A stretch of 48,408 nucleotides of DNA from Thiohalocapsa sp. ML1 (GCF_001469165.1 NZ_JABX01000045.1:1-48408), one strand, 5' to 3'; positions 1-9,299 are shown, counted from the stretch's first letter. Translations and numbers: made by a program. Notes: generated by a model from the letters alone, not told the origin.

Positions 1-701
1 GGGGCCCGACCTGTAGGTGACGCACGTCCGGTGCGGTCTGCCGGCGGCTCTGTCCGGCGGAACTGTTCGACTCGGTCAATTGCCGACCCTCGAAAACCTT
101 GCTAGCCTTAGCCACTTATGCGCGTCCGCGAAAGCGACGCGAGAGCGTCGGTGCCCCCGGGATCGACACTACACGGCGCAGCTCGGCAACGGACCTGCGT
201 CCACAACAACCAGCCGGGCACGCCACCGGCATCAGCACAGAGATCCAGTGCGATCCAGACCCCGGCCCACGGCACCAGTGACAACCCGGATGCAACAGTG
301 CGCCGGTAGCCCGCCGCCCATGGTACACCCACCGGCGCGCCGTCACAGTGCAGAGCCGCCGCCTCGGGGCAGCCGTTGCTGCCAGCACCGCGACAACCGC
401 AAGCCGCGCCCGATACCCGGGCTGTGGCGGCTGTCGCATCCGATTTTTCCGGGCAGCGATGCAGTCGCCGCCCGAACCAGCGCCCCGGCCCACCCTAGCC
501 GGCCGCGCGAAGTGAACACAGGCGCGTGCTCGACGCTTGCCTGGCCGCCGGTCGCCGCGCAATACCGCGGCGCGACGACCACGAACATCGAGCCCGTCGG
601 CATGGGGAGCCGACTGCGAGCGGGATCCCCGGGCCCGGCCGAAAAGGTCGCGTCGGGCAACGGCATCACGCCGCGCGCCACGGCAAGAGTGCGCAAAGAA
701 C
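1..701 (+). other. Long non-coding leader upstream of rne
   Basis: No convincing protein-coding frame is seen on either strand. The open frames here give arginine- and proline-rich compositions typical of GC-rich shadow frames. The stretch most likely holds the rne promoter and a long 5' untranslated region. In Escherichia coli the rne mRNA also has a long leader (a few hundred bases) through which RNase E represses its own synthesis. A similar role here is inferred from position and length only. The gene upstream of the window edge is not visible. Confidence 0.5.
80..108 (+). promoter_or_regulatory. Candidate sigma-70 promoter for rne
   Basis: TTGCCG (80-85, 4 of 6 to the -35 consensus) lies 17 bases ahead of TAGCCT (103-108, 3 of 6 to the -10 consensus). 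It is the best-spaced pair noticed in the leader and would give a 5' untranslated region of almost 600 bases. The -10 match is poor, so this is a weak call. Confidence 0.22.
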
Positions 702-3700
702 ATGAAGAGAATGCTGATCAACGCCACGCAGCCGGAAGAGCTGCGCGTCGCGATCGTGGACGGCCAGAAACTTTTTAACCTGGATATCGAAAGCCCCGGG
801 CGGGAACAGAAGAAAGCCAACATCTACAAGGGCCTCATCACCCGCGTCGAGCCGAGCCTCGAGGCGGCATTTGTAGACTACGGCTCCGAGCGCCACGGCT
901 TCCTGCCGCTGAAGGAGATCTCCCGCGCCTATTTCAGCCAGGAGCTCAAGCCCGGCAGCAAGGCCAACATCAAGGAGCTCATCAAGGAAGGGCGCGAGGT
1001 CGTCGTCCAGATCGACAAGGAAGAGCGCGGCAGCAAGGGCGCGGCGCTCACCACGTTCATCTCGCTCGCCGGGCGCTACCTGGTGCTGATGCCGAACAAC
1101 CCGCGCGCCGGCGGCGTGTCGCGGCGCATCGACGGTGCCGATCGCTCCGAGCTGCGCGAGGTCTTGAGCCAGCTCGAGATCCCGGAGGACATGGGCCTCA
1201 TCGTGCGCACCGCCGGGGTCGGCAAGAACACCGAGGAGCTCCAGTGGGACCTCGACTACCTGCTCCAGCTCTGGGACGCCATCAAGACCTCCGGTGAAGG
1301 CCGCAAGGCACCGTTCCTGATCTACCAGGAAAGCGACATCATCATCCGCAGCATCCGCGATCACATGCGCGCAGATATCGGCGAGATCGTCGTCGACGAC
1401 GCCGAGGTCTACCGCCGCGCGGAGGAATTCCTGCAACAGGTGATGCCGCAGAGCAACAAGAAGCTGCGGCTCTACCGGGACGAGGTGCCGCTCTTCACCC
1501 GCTACCAGATCGAGAGCCAGATCGAATCGGCCTTCCAGCGCGAAGTGCGCTTGCCCTCCGGCGGCTCGCTGGTCATCGACCACACCGAGGCGCTCACCTC
1601 CATCGACATCAACTCCGCCCGCGCCACCAAGGGCGCGGACATCGAGGAGACGGCCTTCAACACCAACCTGGAGGCCGCGGACGAGATCGCCCGCCAACTG
1701 CGCCTGCGGGACTTGGGTGGGCTCTTCGTCATCGACTTCATCGACATGACCCCCGCCAAGCACCAGCGCGAGGTCGAGAACCGGCTGCGTGATGCGCTCA
1801 AGCAAGACCGCGCCCGCGTCCAGGTGGCCCGCATCTCGCGCTTCGGGCTGCTGGAGATGTCGCGCCAGCGGCTGCGGCCGTCCCTCGGCGAGTCGAGCCA
1901 GCACGTCTGCCCGCGCTGCAAGGGCCAGGGCAGCATTCGGGGCGTGGAATCGCTGGCGCTGTCGGTGCTGCGCATCATCGAGGAAGAAGGCATGAAGGAC
2001 AGCACCGCGCGCATCCACGCGCAACTGCCGGTGGATGTCGCCGCCTTCCTGCTGAACGAGAAGCGCCGCAAGATCCTGGAGATCGAGCAGCGCCATCAGG
2101 TGGGCATCGTGCTGATCCCGAACAAGCACATGGAGACCCCGGACTTCACCATTGAGCGCGTGCGCGTGCAGGATGTCGAGCGGTTGAACGAAGATGAGCC
2201 GAGCTACACGCTCGCCGTACGTCCCGAGCTCGCCGTGCCCCAGTTCGCCAGCACCCGGCCGGAAGCAAAGCCCGAGGAGCCGGCCGTCAAGGGCGTGCGG
2301 CCCGCGCTGCCGGCGCCACAGCGACCGGCCTCGACTCCGTCGGAACCGGAGTCGGCAGCGGACGAGGCCATGGACGAGGCCATGGACGAGGCCATGGACG
2401 AGGAGGCCGACGCCCACGTCCGCGCGCACCAGGAGAGCATGCTGAAGAAGCTCTGGCGGATCTTCGCGCCGCCCGAGGACGGCGGCGGCACGCACGGCAC
2501 CGAGCACCCCGGCGTGCCGCGGCCGCCCGAGCAGGCGTCGCCGGCTACGGGCGCCGAGGCCCGCGGGCCGCGGCCGGCCGGCGAGCCCGGTCGCGAGCAA
2601 CGCCACCAGCGTCAGCCAGCGCAAGGCGCCGGCGAGCCGGCGCAGGGCCGTCGGGGCCGCCAACCGAACGAGCGCCGGCAGCCGAACGAGCGTCAGCAGC
2701 CGAACGAGCGTCAGCAGCAGCCAAGCAACAATCAGCAGCAGCCAAGCGACGGTCAGCAGCCGAACGCGCGTCAGCACACGCATGAGCGCCGCGACGGCAG
2801 CGAGCGCGCGCGCAACAGCCGCGACCGGCGCCCGCGCCGCGGCGGGCAGCGCGATCCGGCACAGGTGAGCGCCGATGACCAAAGCCGGTCGGCAGCGGGC
2901 ACGCCGGATGTGCCCGAGGCTGCCGCCGGCAAGCAGTTGATGGCCCGCGGCGCGACGCTGCCCATGGCCGTCGACGGCCAGCCAGCCCGGCGCCAGCATC
3001 CGCACACCCGCCATGACCGCAACGCCGAGGACGGCGCACCCGCAATCGACACCGAGGCGCTCGCTGCACCAGCCGACGCGGCCGCGGGCGGCGAGGAGCA
3101 AGCCACGCCCCGCAGCCGCTCCAGCCGCCGGCGCCGGGGCGGCCGTCGGCGGCGCGGCAGCGGCACGCGCGAGGGCGAGGCCGCGGCAGTCGACAGCGCC
3201 GAGACAGCCGGCGATGCGCCCGACAGCGCCGGCACGCCGACGGCGCCTGCCGCCCTCGAGGACTCGCCACGCCCCGAGCGTCGCGCCCGCGCCCCTGTTG
3301 CCGAGCAGGACGTGGCGCCGGCGCAGGCATTCGACGCCGCGCCCGATACGCCGACGCCGTCCGCGCCAGCACAGTCCGGAGCCGACGCGCAGGCCACGGC
3401 CGCCGACCCATCTCCAGCGCAGGTCGCCCCGGCGCGCGCCGAGCCCGGGGAAGCCGCCATGGACCGGCTGCCGAGCGACGCGAGCGGCCCCCCGCGCGCG
3501 GAGCACGATGCAGCCGCGGACCTGGCCCCGCCGCCACCCGCGCGCGCCACGCAGGCGCCGGTCACTGCCGACGACGGCCCACGCCACGACGGCATGAGCG
3601 ACGGCTTCGCGATCGGCGATCACGACCCTGCGGAGACGGCCCCCAGCGCACCTGAGCCGCAGGGAGTACCGGAGCTGGAGCCGCCGGCGAACGTCGCACC

Positions 3701-3872
3701 GCTGCCGCGCCACGACGGCGACACACCGCCGAAGCCGCAGGGCATCGATCCGACCGCGGTTGCTGCATCTGCACCAGAGGGGACAGCAACAGCAGCGGAG
3801 GTGCCTGCCGCCGACACCATCGCGGCCTTCTCGGACCGGCTCGCGGCGGCCGATCGCTCCGGACCGGGCTAA
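702..3872 (+). CDS. rne: Ribonuclease E
   Basis: Endoribonuclease that starts mRNA decay, processes rRNA and tRNA, and scaffolds the degradosome at the inner membrane. The 1056-residue product starts [10 protein letters not shown] as in E. coli, which fixes the start at 702 although an open frame extends upstream. An S1 domain comes first, then the catalytic core. The two metal-binding aspartates are seen in IDIN (D302) and IDFIDM (D345), and the Zn-link CPRC (C403, C406) joins protomers. The non-catalytic half is low in complexity. It has MDEA repeats (about 554-568), a short basic amphipathic segment [10 protein letters not shown] (580-589) that could be the membrane-targeting helix, QPNER/Q-rich repeats (about 650-690), and an arginine-rich SRRRRGG block (about 805) that could bind RNA. 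The tail after that is Ala/Pro-rich, and I see no clear enolase or PNPase site. The catalytic identity is secure; the tail roles are inference. Confidence 0.97.
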   Translation: MKRMLINATQPEELRVAIVDGQKLFNLDIESPGREQKKANIYKGLITRVEPSLEAAFVDYGSERHGFLPLKEISRAYFSQELKPGSKANIKELIKEGREVVVQIDKEERGSKGAALTTFISLAGRYLVLMPNNPRAGGVSRRIDGADRSELREVLSQLEIPEDMGLIVRTAGVGKNTEELQWDLDYLLQLWDAIKTSGEGRKAPFLIYQESDIIIRSIRDHMRADIGEIVVDDAEVYRRAEEFLQQVMPQSNKKLRLYRDEVPLFTRYQIESQIESAFQREVRLPSGGSLVIDHTEALTSIDINSARATKGADIEETAFNTNLEAADEIARQLRLRDLGGLFVIDFIDMTPAKHQREVENRLRDALKQDRARVQVARISRFGLLEMSRQRLRPSLGESSQHVCPRCKGQGSIRGVESLALSVLRIIEEEGMKDSTARIHAQLPVDVAAFLLNEKRRKILEIEQRHQVGIVLIPNKHMETPDFTIERVRVQDVERLNEDEPSYTLAVRPELAVPQFASTRPEAKPEEPAVKGVRPALPAPQRPASTPSEPESAADEAMDEAMDEAMDEEADAHVRAHQESMLKKLWRIFAPPEDGGGTHGTEHPGVPRPPEQASPATGAEARGPRPAGEPGREQRHQRQPAQGAGEPAQGRRGRQPNERRQPNERQQPNERQQQPSNNQQQPSDGQQPNARQHTHERRDGSERARNSRDRRPRRGGQRDPAQVSADDQSRSAAGTPDVPEAAAGKQLMARGATLPMAVDGQPARRQHPHTRHDRNAEDGAPAIDTEALAAPADAAAGGEEQATPRSRSSRRRRGGRRRRGSGTREGEAAAVDSAETAGDAPDSAGTPTAPAALEDSPRPERRARAPVAEQDVAPAQAFDAAPDTPTPSAPAQSGADAQATAADPSPAQVAPARAEPGEAAMDRLPSDASGPPRAEHDAAADLAPPPPARATQAPVTADDGPRHDGMSDGFAIGDHDPAETAPSAPEPQGVPELEPPANVAPLPRHDGDTPPKPQGIDPTAVAASAPEGTATAAEVPAADTIAAFSDRLAAADRSGPG

Positions 3873-3934
3873 GCACTGCCGACAGCCCGCACGGCGCCTG
3901 CGGCCCGCGCCCATTCGGTGCAGCGCGATGGGGC

Positions 3935-3964
3935 GGCCGCACCGGGCCGCACCGGGCCGCACCG
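3935..3964. repeat. Three-copy 10-bp tandem repeat
   Basis: Three exact copies of GGCCGCACCG lie in the 226-bp gap between rne and the sulfotransferase gene. No terminator-like hairpin with a T-run was seen behind rne. TAGTAT at 3995-4000 could be a -10 element for the downstream gene, but no good -35 accompanies it. Confidence 0.8.
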
Positions 3965-4098
3965 GCTCGGTTTCGGTTTCCACGGCGCCTAGGGTAGTAT
4001 GGCGGGCTGACGGCGGGGCAGCCCTGTTCGGGGCGCGCCGCCGAGAGTCAACCTAAACCGGCCGCTCGGCCCGACGCGCAGGCGGATGTTCCAGGCGG

Positions 4099-5364
4099 AT
4101 GCTTCATCTGTTTCTGACCAGCACAACGCGGTTCATCGGGATGGCGGTCGGCGCGCTGTTCCGTTCCCCGGACGGCACGAGTCGCATCTCCGCGCGCCGC
4201 GTGTGGGTGATGCTCGGCTTTTTTCCGCTGTTTGCGCTGGTGCAGGGTCTGCACTGGCTCGGCTTCCTGCTGGACGACCTGTTCTTCCGCGGCTACCGGC
4301 AGGTCGAGATCCGCGCCCCGCTGTTCGTGCTCGGCGTGCCCCGCAGCGGCACCACCAACCTGCACGCCGTCCTGGCGCGCGACCCGCAGTTCACGACCTT
4401 CGCCACCTGGGAGTGCCTGTTTGCGCCATCGGTCTCGCAGCGGCTCTTCTGGCGTGCGGTGGGCCGACTCGATGCCCGGATCGGGGGGCCGCTGCGGGGC
4501 CTCATGACGCTCGCGGAGCGGCGCATCTTCACCGCCCTGGATGACGTGCACGCCATGAGCCTGGACACGCCGGAGGAGGACTACTTCGCGCTGATGCCGG
4601 TGTTGAGCTGCTTCATCCTGGCGCTGCCCTTTCCCAACAGCGCGCACCTCTGGCGCATGGGCAGCTTCGACCGCGACATGCCGGCGGCGGAGCGCCGCCG
4701 ACTGCTCCGCTTCTACGCGGACGCGCTGCGCCGGCACCTGTACGTGCATGGGCCGGACAAGCGGCTCCTGTCCAAGAACGCGGCCTTCGCGTCGCTGGCC
4801 AACGGCCTCGCCGAAACCTTTCCGGACGCGCGCTTTCTGATCTGCCTGCGCGACCCGACGGAGACCGTGCCTTCGCAGCTCAGCTCCATCCGCTCCGGGC
4901 TCGCCTTCTTCGGCGTGCCGCCGGACAGCCCCCTGATCCGCGAGCGCTTCATTGCGCAACTCGCGTTCTACTACGACAACCTGCTGCGGCTCGCCAACGG
5001 CCCCGCCGCGGAGCGCACCGTCACCGCGGCGCTGCCGGACCTCAAGCGCGATCTCGCGGGCACGGTTCACGACGCCTACGCCCGCTTAGGACTACCACTG
5101 GACGACGCCTTCGCCACGGTGCTGGAGCAGGCCGCGGCACCAGCACGGGCCTATCGCAGCGGTCATCGCTACGGGCTCGCCGAGCTTGGGCTCGACGCCG
5201 ACGCGCTTGCGCGCCGCTTCGCCGGCGCCTACCGCCACCCGGTGCTGTGCCGCGCAGCGCCTGAGGGGGGCGTCGCCGGCACGGCGCCGGCCGGGGCCGA
5301 GGCCAATGTCGAGGGCGCCCGCGACGCCGCGGGCGCCGCAGCAATGGCCACCGAGGCCGGGTAA
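4099..5364 (+). CDS. Sulfotransferase family protein
   Basis: Predicted PAPS-dependent sulfotransferase (Sulfotransfer_3-like), 421 residues. The phosphosulfate-binding loop is visible as VLGVPRSGTTNLH (PRSGTT at 81-86). A hydrophobic stretch near residues 35-58 may be a membrane anchor. A later segment, LICLRDPTETVPSQ, matches the 3'-phosphate-binding region of the family. The substrate cannot be read from the sequence. The next gene, a GT4 glycosyltransferase, begins 8 bases downstream and is followed by a deacetylase, so sulfation of a surface glycan or glycolipid is a reasonable inference. The start has no strong ribosome-binding site; an in-frame ATG at 4141 is the alternative. Confidence 0.8.
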   Translation: MLHLFLTSTTRFIGMAVGALFRSPDGTSRISARRVWVMLGFFPLFALVQGLHWLGFLLDDLFFRGYRQVEIRAPLFVLGVPRSGTTNLHAVLARDPQFTTFATWECLFAPSVSQRLFWRAVGRLDARIGGPLRGLMTLAERRIFTALDDVHAMSLDTPEEDYFALMPVLSCFILALPFPNSAHLWRMGSFDRDMPAAERRRLLRFYADALRRHLYVHGPDKRLLSKNAAFASLANGLAETFPDARFLICLRDPTETVPSQLSSIRSGLAFFGVPPDSPLIRERFIAQLAFYYDNLLRLANGPAAERTVTAALPDLKRDLAGTVHDAYARLGLPLDDAFATVLEQAAAPARAYRSGHRYGLAELGLDADALARRFAGAYRHPVLCRAAPEGGVAGTAPAGAEANVEGARDAAGAAAMATEAG

Positions 5365-5372
5365 GCGCAGCG

Positions 5373-6557
5373 ATGCTGATCTATTCGCAGGGCGAAGATG
5401 CCCAGGACAACACCGAGGCCGCGGCGGCGGCCACCGAGCTCAACGGCGCGGGACTGCGCATCGCCATCGTGTCCGACGCGGCGCCGGAGCGAAACGGCGT
5501 CGGCGCCTACTATCGGGACCTCGCCGAGCACCTGAAGGCCGTCGGCGCGCGGGTGGATCTGATCTCGCCGCGCTTTCGCGCCGGGCACTGGTACGGCGGG
5601 CTCTCGCTGCCGCTGCCAGGGGACTCCACCCAGCGCTTCGTGCTGCCGTCGCTGCCGCTGGTGATGCGCCGCATGGGCCGGCTGCGACCGGACGTCGTCA
5701 TCGTGCCGACGCCGGGCCCCTTCGGCATGCTCGGCATGGTGCTCGCCAAGCGCTGGCATGCGCGGCTCGTCGTCGGCTTCCATACCCACTTCGAGCGCCT
5801 CGCCCAGATCAACGACGACTGGCTGGCGCGCGGGCGCGTCGCCCAGGCCTACCTCAACGCCTGCAACCGCGCGCTATTCCGCGAGGGCGCGCTGGTGCTC
5901 GCGAACTCCGAGGAGATGGTCGAGATTGCCCGCGGCATCGGCGCCAAGCGCGTCGGCCTCATGGGCACACCCATCCCGAAGGCCTTCCTCGACACGCCGG
6001 CGCAGCCGCTACGCGACGGGCTGCGGCGGGTGCTGTTCGCCGGCCGTCTGGCGCCGGAGAAGAACCTGGGCGCCGTCGTGGACGCGGCGGCGGCGCTGCC
6101 GGATCTCCAATTCCAGGTGGCGGGCGACGGCCCGCTGCGGCAGTGGCTGCTCGACCATGCCGACCGGCTGCCGAACCTGCACTACGTCGGCTGGGTCAAG
6201 CGCCAGCAGATCCTGCCGCTGCTCGACAGCGCCGACGCCGTGGTGCTGCCCTCCACCGTGGAGTCGTTCGGCACCATCGCACTGGAGGCCATGGCGCGCT
6301 CCCGCCTGGTGGTGGTGTCCTCCGAGTGCGGCATCCTGAGCTGGGACTCGCTGCGGCGCGGGCTGTTCCAGATCCACGCCAACGAGGACCTGGGGCAGAC
6401 CTTGGCCCGCGTCCAGGCGCTGGACCACGCACTGCTCCAACGCAAGGCCGACATCGCCCGCGAGGCCGCGCGCGAGATCAACGACCGCAACCTGCGCCAC
6501 TGGCTGCGCCTCCTGCGGGACGAGGACGCGGGCGGCGCCGACGATGTCTCCATCTGA
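5373..6557 (+). CDS. GT4-type glycosyltransferase
   Basis: 394-residue retaining glycosyltransferase of the GT-B fold. The N-terminal donor-side motif GVGAYYRDLAEHL follows LRIAIVSD, and the C-terminal half has VLFAGRLAPEKNL and the EX7E motif (E297 to E305 in ESFGTIALE), both typical of GT4. It would transfer a nucleotide-activated sugar at the cytoplasmic face of the membrane; sugar and acceptor are unknown. It lies between a sulfotransferase (8-base gap) and a polysaccharide-deacetylase-like gene that overlaps it by 14 bases, so translational coupling is likely. Similar to mannosyl- or glucosyltransferases acting on lipids, but that is only a family-level suggestion. Confidence 0.85.
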   Translation: MLIYSQGEDAQDNTEAAAAATELNGAGLRIAIVSDAAPERNGVGAYYRDLAEHLKAVGARVDLISPRFRAGHWYGGLSLPLPGDSTQRFVLPSLPLVMRRMGRLRPDVVIVPTPGPFGMLGMVLAKRWHARLVVGFHTHFERLAQINDDWLARGRVAQAYLNACNRALFREGALVLANSEEMVEIARGIGAKRVGLMGTPIPKAFLDTPAQPLRDGLRRVLFAGRLAPEKNLGAVVDAAAALPDLQFQVAGDGPLRQWLLDHADRLPNLHYVGWVKRQQILPLLDSADAVVLPSTVESFGTIALEAMARSRLVVVSSECGILSWDSLRRGLFQIHANEDLGQTLARVQALDHALLQRKADIAREAAREINDRNLRHWLRLLRDEDAGGADDVSI

Positions 6558-7329
6558 CGCGGCCACCCTACCCGCCCCAGCGGCATCACCGCTGGCACTG
6601 GTGTCCGTGCATGACCTGATGCCCGAGACCATGCCCGCCGTGCGGCGCACGCTCGCGCTGCTGGAGCGCCACGCCGTCGCCCCGGTGACGCTGCTGGTGG
6701 TGCCCGGCACCGGCTGGGATACCGCCGGCATCGATGAGCTGCGCGCGCTGGAGCGGGCCGGGTATCGCCTCGCGGGGCATGGCTGGCAGCACCATGTGGA
6801 ACAGATCCGCGGCCTGCGGCATCGCCTGCACAGCCTGCTCTTGTCGCGCAACGTCGCCGAGCACCTGGCCCTGGACCGCGACGGCATCTCCGCCCTGCTC
6901 CGCCGCTGCCGCACTTGGTTCGAGTCGAATGGCCTGGCACCGCCCGAGGTCTACGTCCCGCCCGCCTGGGCCGTCGGCGACATCGACGCGGCCGGGGTCC
7001 GGGCGGCCGGCTTTCGCTGGCTGGAGCGCTTCGACGGCGTGATGGATTGCGCCAGCGGGCAGGTCCGCCGCTCACCGGTGCTCGGCTACGAGGCCGACGC
7101 CGCGCTGCGCGTGCCGGTGCTCAAGCTCTGGAACGCGCTCGGGCGGCACCGGGCGCAACGCGCGGGGCTCGTGCGCATCGGGCTGCATCCGCAGGACATC
7201 GACCACCCGCTGCGCCACGACATCCTTGCCGACCTTGCCCGCTACCCGGCGCGGACCGACTATCCGACCTCGATGGCCGCCAGGGACCACGGTGCCGCCG
7301 TCGACGGCGACGTCAAGCCGGCGCGTTGA
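6544..7329 (+). CDS. DUF2334-type polysaccharide deacetylase
   Basis: 261 residues. The carbohydrate-esterase-4-like pattern of the DUF2334 group is visible: SVHDLMP near residue 22 (the Asp/His pair), GHGWQHH near residue 78, YVPPAW near 138, and RIGLHPQDIDHP near 217. The enzyme would remove N-acetyl groups from a glycan in a metal-dependent manner. The start lies inside the glycosyltransferase gene (14-base overlap), which argues for a shared pathway. No signal peptide is evident, so the substrate may be a cytoplasmic or membrane-bound glycan precursor. The product could also be an inactive or otherwise modified member of the fold. Confidence 0.75.
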   Translation: MSPSDAATLPAPAASPLALVSVHDLMPETMPAVRRTLALLERHAVAPVTLLVVPGTGWDTAGIDELRALERAGYRLAGHGWQHHVEQIRGLRHRLHSLLLSRNVAEHLALDRDGISALLRRCRTWFESNGLAPPEVYVPPAWAVGDIDAAGVRAAGFRWLERFDGVMDCASGQVRRSPVLGYEADAALRVPVLKLWNALGRHRAQRAGLVRIGLHPQDIDHPLRHDILADLARYPARTDYPTSMAARDHGAAVDGDVKPAR

Positions 7330-7359
7330 CGCGGGAGCGCGTCGGGCGAGGACACCTGG

Positions 7360-7495
7360 GGATAGGGCTGAGGGCTGAGGCCCGAGGGAACCCTCCTCGG
7401 CCCTCGGCCCTCGGCCCTCGGCCCTTGATTCAATGCGCCAACGAGCGGGCTGCGCCAGACGGCATCCTTGTCGGTCTGAGGCTCTGCCTCGCTAG
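7360..7495 (+). repeat. Dispersed repeat A, copy 1
   Basis: Contains CCCTCGG repeated head to tail (about 7400-7430) followed by a tail with GCGCCAACGAGCGGGC and GGTCTGAGGCTCTGCCTCGC. The same tail is found in reverse orientation at 15032-15110, and the CCCTCGGCCC core recurs at 39542-39592 and 46829-46876. The core can fold back on the GGCCCGAGGG to its left. It fills most of the gap between the deacetylase gene and the next gene. Confidence 0.75.
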
Positions 7496-7548
7496 ACAAT
7501 GTCGTATCCCCTGCCGGCTCCCTCCTTACTCAGGCAGTAGACCCGATC

Positions 7549-7863
7549 ATGACTGAAAGCGAGCGTCTCGCATCCGAGCTGCGCAAGCATCCACCAAGGT
7601 TCGTCAGGGACTTCAGCCTCACTCTGGACCACGACCTAGACGATGATCCTGCGGTCTTCCTGTGGCTGGTCATCGACGATGACGCGTTTGAGCGCCCGGA
7701 CTTCTTCAAGCAAAGAGACGCGGCGCGCCGATGGATCACCGAGGCCCTGGCGACCGAGGCCCTGGCGACCGAGGGAATCGAGCGCTGGCCCTATCTGCGC
7801 TACCGCGGGGTCTCGGAGATCAAATCCGACGAGGACGCGTCGGCGCATGAGTCTGCCCACTGA
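7549..7863 (+). CDS. Small acidic hypothetical protein
   Basis: 104-residue soluble protein with no family I can name with confidence. The middle is acidic and hydrophobic (FSLTLDHDLDDDPAVFLWLVIDDDAFERPDFF) and looks like a folded alpha/beta domain. EALAT is duplicated (15-bp tandem copy at about 7740-7769). The next frame, a HEPN-like fragment, starts inside its 3' end (17-base overlap), suggesting the two once formed a coupled pair, possibly a toxin-antitoxin-like or nucleotidyltransferase-like/HEPN module. That is inference from arrangement alone. Confidence 0.6.
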   Translation: MTESERLASELRKHPPRFVRDFSLTLDHDLDDDPAVFLWLVIDDDAFERPDFFKQRDAARRWITEALATEALATEGIERWPYLRYRGVSEIKSDEDASAHESAH

Positions 7864-8056
7864 GCTACTGGCGCAGGCCCGGCACCTGGCGGGCAAGGAG
7901 CCGCGGCGTCCGCGCGATGCGAGCCTTCGGCAAGCGGTATCGTCCATAAACGCGACGACGCACCGGATGGTTACGGTCTCGCTGCAGATCGATGTCGCAG
8001 TGGAGACCCTGTTGGCGAAACGGAGCATGAAGCACTGCTCTCGGCGCTGCGCTTGA
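7847..8056 (+). pseudogene. Truncated HEPN-like protein
   Basis: The frame starts MSLPTELLAQARHLAGKEPR and continues ASLRQAVS, a beginning I associate with small HEPN-domain proteins in which a tyrosine-rich helix (AVSxAYYALFH) follows. Here the helix is missing: after AVS the frame reads an unrelated 35-residue tail and stops at residue 69, about half of the expected length or less. An internal deletion or rearrangement is the simplest reading. It overlaps the previous gene by 17 bases. It may still be translated, but the usual domain could not form. Confidence 0.4.
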
Positions 8057-8104
8057 TACCGCATCGACAGTCGGCTTGCGATGCGACTGCCTGCTTGACC
8101 CCGG

Positions 8105-8599
8105 TCACAGATGCCGGCGCCGAATATCCTCCAGCAGCCCCCGCGCCGCCTCCTCCACCATGTCGAACACCGCCTCGAAGCCGCCGGAGCTGCCGTAGTA
8201 GGGGTCCGGCACCTCGCGCAGGCGCGCCGCCGGCGCGTAGTCCATCAACAGCGTCAGACGCCGCTCCAGGCCGCGCCCCGGCGGGCACAGGTCGGACAGC
8301 GCATGGTAGTTCTCCTGGTCCATGGCCAACACGTAGTGATACGCCTCAAAGTCCGCCGGCACGGCCCGCCGGGCGCGCAGATCCGACAGATCAATGCCAC
8401 GGCGCAGCGCCGTCGCCTGCGCCCGCGCGTCCGGCGGCTCCCCGACGTGGTACGCGTGCGTGCCGGCGGAGTCGATCTCGATGCGATCGACCAGCCCGGC
8501 ATCCTCCACCAGCTTGCGAAACACCCCCTGCGCCGTCGGCGATCGGCAGATATTGCCCATACAGACGAATAGGACCCTGACCTTTGCGTGCGCCGTCAT
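8105..8599 (-). CDS. Low-molecular-weight protein-tyrosine phosphatase
   Basis: 164-residue cytoplasmic phosphatase of the LMW-PTP family. The P-loop CX5R is CMGNICRS (C13 nucleophile, R19) close to the N-terminus, and the general acid lies in DPYYG (D132). Length matches the family. The start at 8599 is preceded by GAGGAGA at good spacing, while the open frame upstream has no such site. In bacteria these enzymes dephosphorylate tyrosine kinases that control polysaccharide export, or arsenate in related ArsC proteins; which applies here is unknown. A small secreted-protein gene ends 40 bases upstream on the same strand, so they may share a transcript. Confidence 0.92.
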   Translation of the reverse strand: MTAHAKVRVLFVCMGNICRSPTAQGVFRKLVEDAGLVDRIEIDSAGTHAYHVGEPPDARAQATALRRGIDLSDLRARRAVPADFEAYHYVLAMDQENYHALSDLCPPGRGLERRLTLLMDYAPAARLREVPDPYYGSSGGFEAVFDMVEEAARGLLEDIRRRHL

Positions 8600-8639
8600 G
8601 TCTCCTCGGTTGCTCGGTGTCGGCTGAAAGCCATGGATT

Positions 8640-9071
8640 CTACCATCGCCACACCGGCCGGCCCGGCGTCGGCGGCGCGGGGCGTCGGCCGTAGGGCAGG
8701 CCCTGCTGCTGGGTCTGCACGTCGAGCCGCTGCTGCTCGAGGGCACGGCGCCGCTGCGTGGCGTAGTCGCGGCGCGGCACGGGTCGCGCCCGGTCCGGCC
8801 CGGCCTCGCGGCGCCGATCGAGCTGCTCGGCGCGGTCCACCCGCTGCTCCAGCGCGCGCAGATCGTTCCGCTGGCTGCGCTCTATGACGCCGAGCTCGCG
8901 CTGCTCTTGCAGATCGAGTGGCGCCACGCGCTCGCGATAGGTGCGCTGATCGCGCTCCAACTGCAGCCAGCCCGAAGCCGTCCGCTGCTCGGCCGCCGCC
9001 GGGCCGAGTGTCGCGAGAACGCAACTTAGGCAGAAGCTTATGCGCAACACCGAGGACGTGAACGCACTCAT
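8640..9071 (-). CDS. Secreted charged coiled-coil protein, unknown function
   Basis: 143 residues from the ATG at 9071. A signal peptide is clear (MSAFTSSVLRISFCLSCVL then ATLGPAAAEQ, cleavage likely after AAA). The mature part is rich in Arg, Gln and Glu in heptad-like spacing (LEQQRLDVQTQQQGLPYGRR) and should form a helical coiled coil, ending in a proline-rich tail. No family is recognised. It probably sits in the periplasm. A longer in-frame extension up to 9191 would bury the signal peptide and is rejected. It lies just upstream of the LMW phosphatase gene, on the same strand. Confidence 0.6.
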   Translation of the reverse strand: MSAFTSSVLRISFCLSCVLATLGPAAAEQRTASGWLQLERDQRTYRERVAPLDLQEQRELGVIERSQRNDLRALEQRVDRAEQLDRRREAGPDRARPVPRRDYATQRRRALEQQRLDVQTQQQGLPYGRRPAPPTPGRPVWRW

Positions 9072-9180
9072 CCGGTGCAAAATGGGCCCAGCGTGGCCTA
9101 GAATCGCACAGTCTTGCCGCGCCGGAACGCCGTCGCGGGGTTGCATGGCTGCTCGGGGGCTTGATCGGCGGCGCTCTCGC

Positions 9181-9299
9181 AAGGTTGGCATCGAACCTGC
9201 TTACTAGGGGTCAGAGGCGGAAATTCCCTCTCTGCCGTTTCCGCTCTCTGACCTCCTCAGTGGTGAATTGGCCCCGCGACCTCGCGGGGCTCTTTTTTT
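9181..9299 (+). ncRNA. Candidate structured small RNA ending in an intrinsic terminator
   Basis: Three hairpins follow each other on the + strand with no open reading frame: a short one at 9182-9198 (AGGTT/AACCT arms), a long one with arms 9209-9223 and 9238-9253 (15 pairs, one bulged base, 14-base loop), and an intrinsic terminator at 9271-9299. Nothing coding on the + strand lies upstream that this terminator could serve; both neighbouring upstream genes are on the minus strand. A small regulatory RNA is therefore a fair hypothesis. No good promoter was found, so the 5' end is a guess. Confidence 0.35.
9271..9299 (+). terminator. Strong intrinsic terminator
   Basis: Perfect 8-bp GC stem (GCCCCGCG 9271-9278 with CGCGGGGC 9283-9290), a four-base loop and TC followed by seven Ts. 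It works only for + strand transcription. Confidence 0.85.

Noticed and set aside
666-3983. 1105-codon open frame antisense to rne
   Set aside because: Shadow frame of a conserved GC-rich gene; the sense frame has all RNase E motifs and this one none.
9182-9198. tRNA T-arm-like sequence on the minus strand (GGTTCGATGCC)
   Set aside because: No matching acceptor, D or anticodon arms around it.
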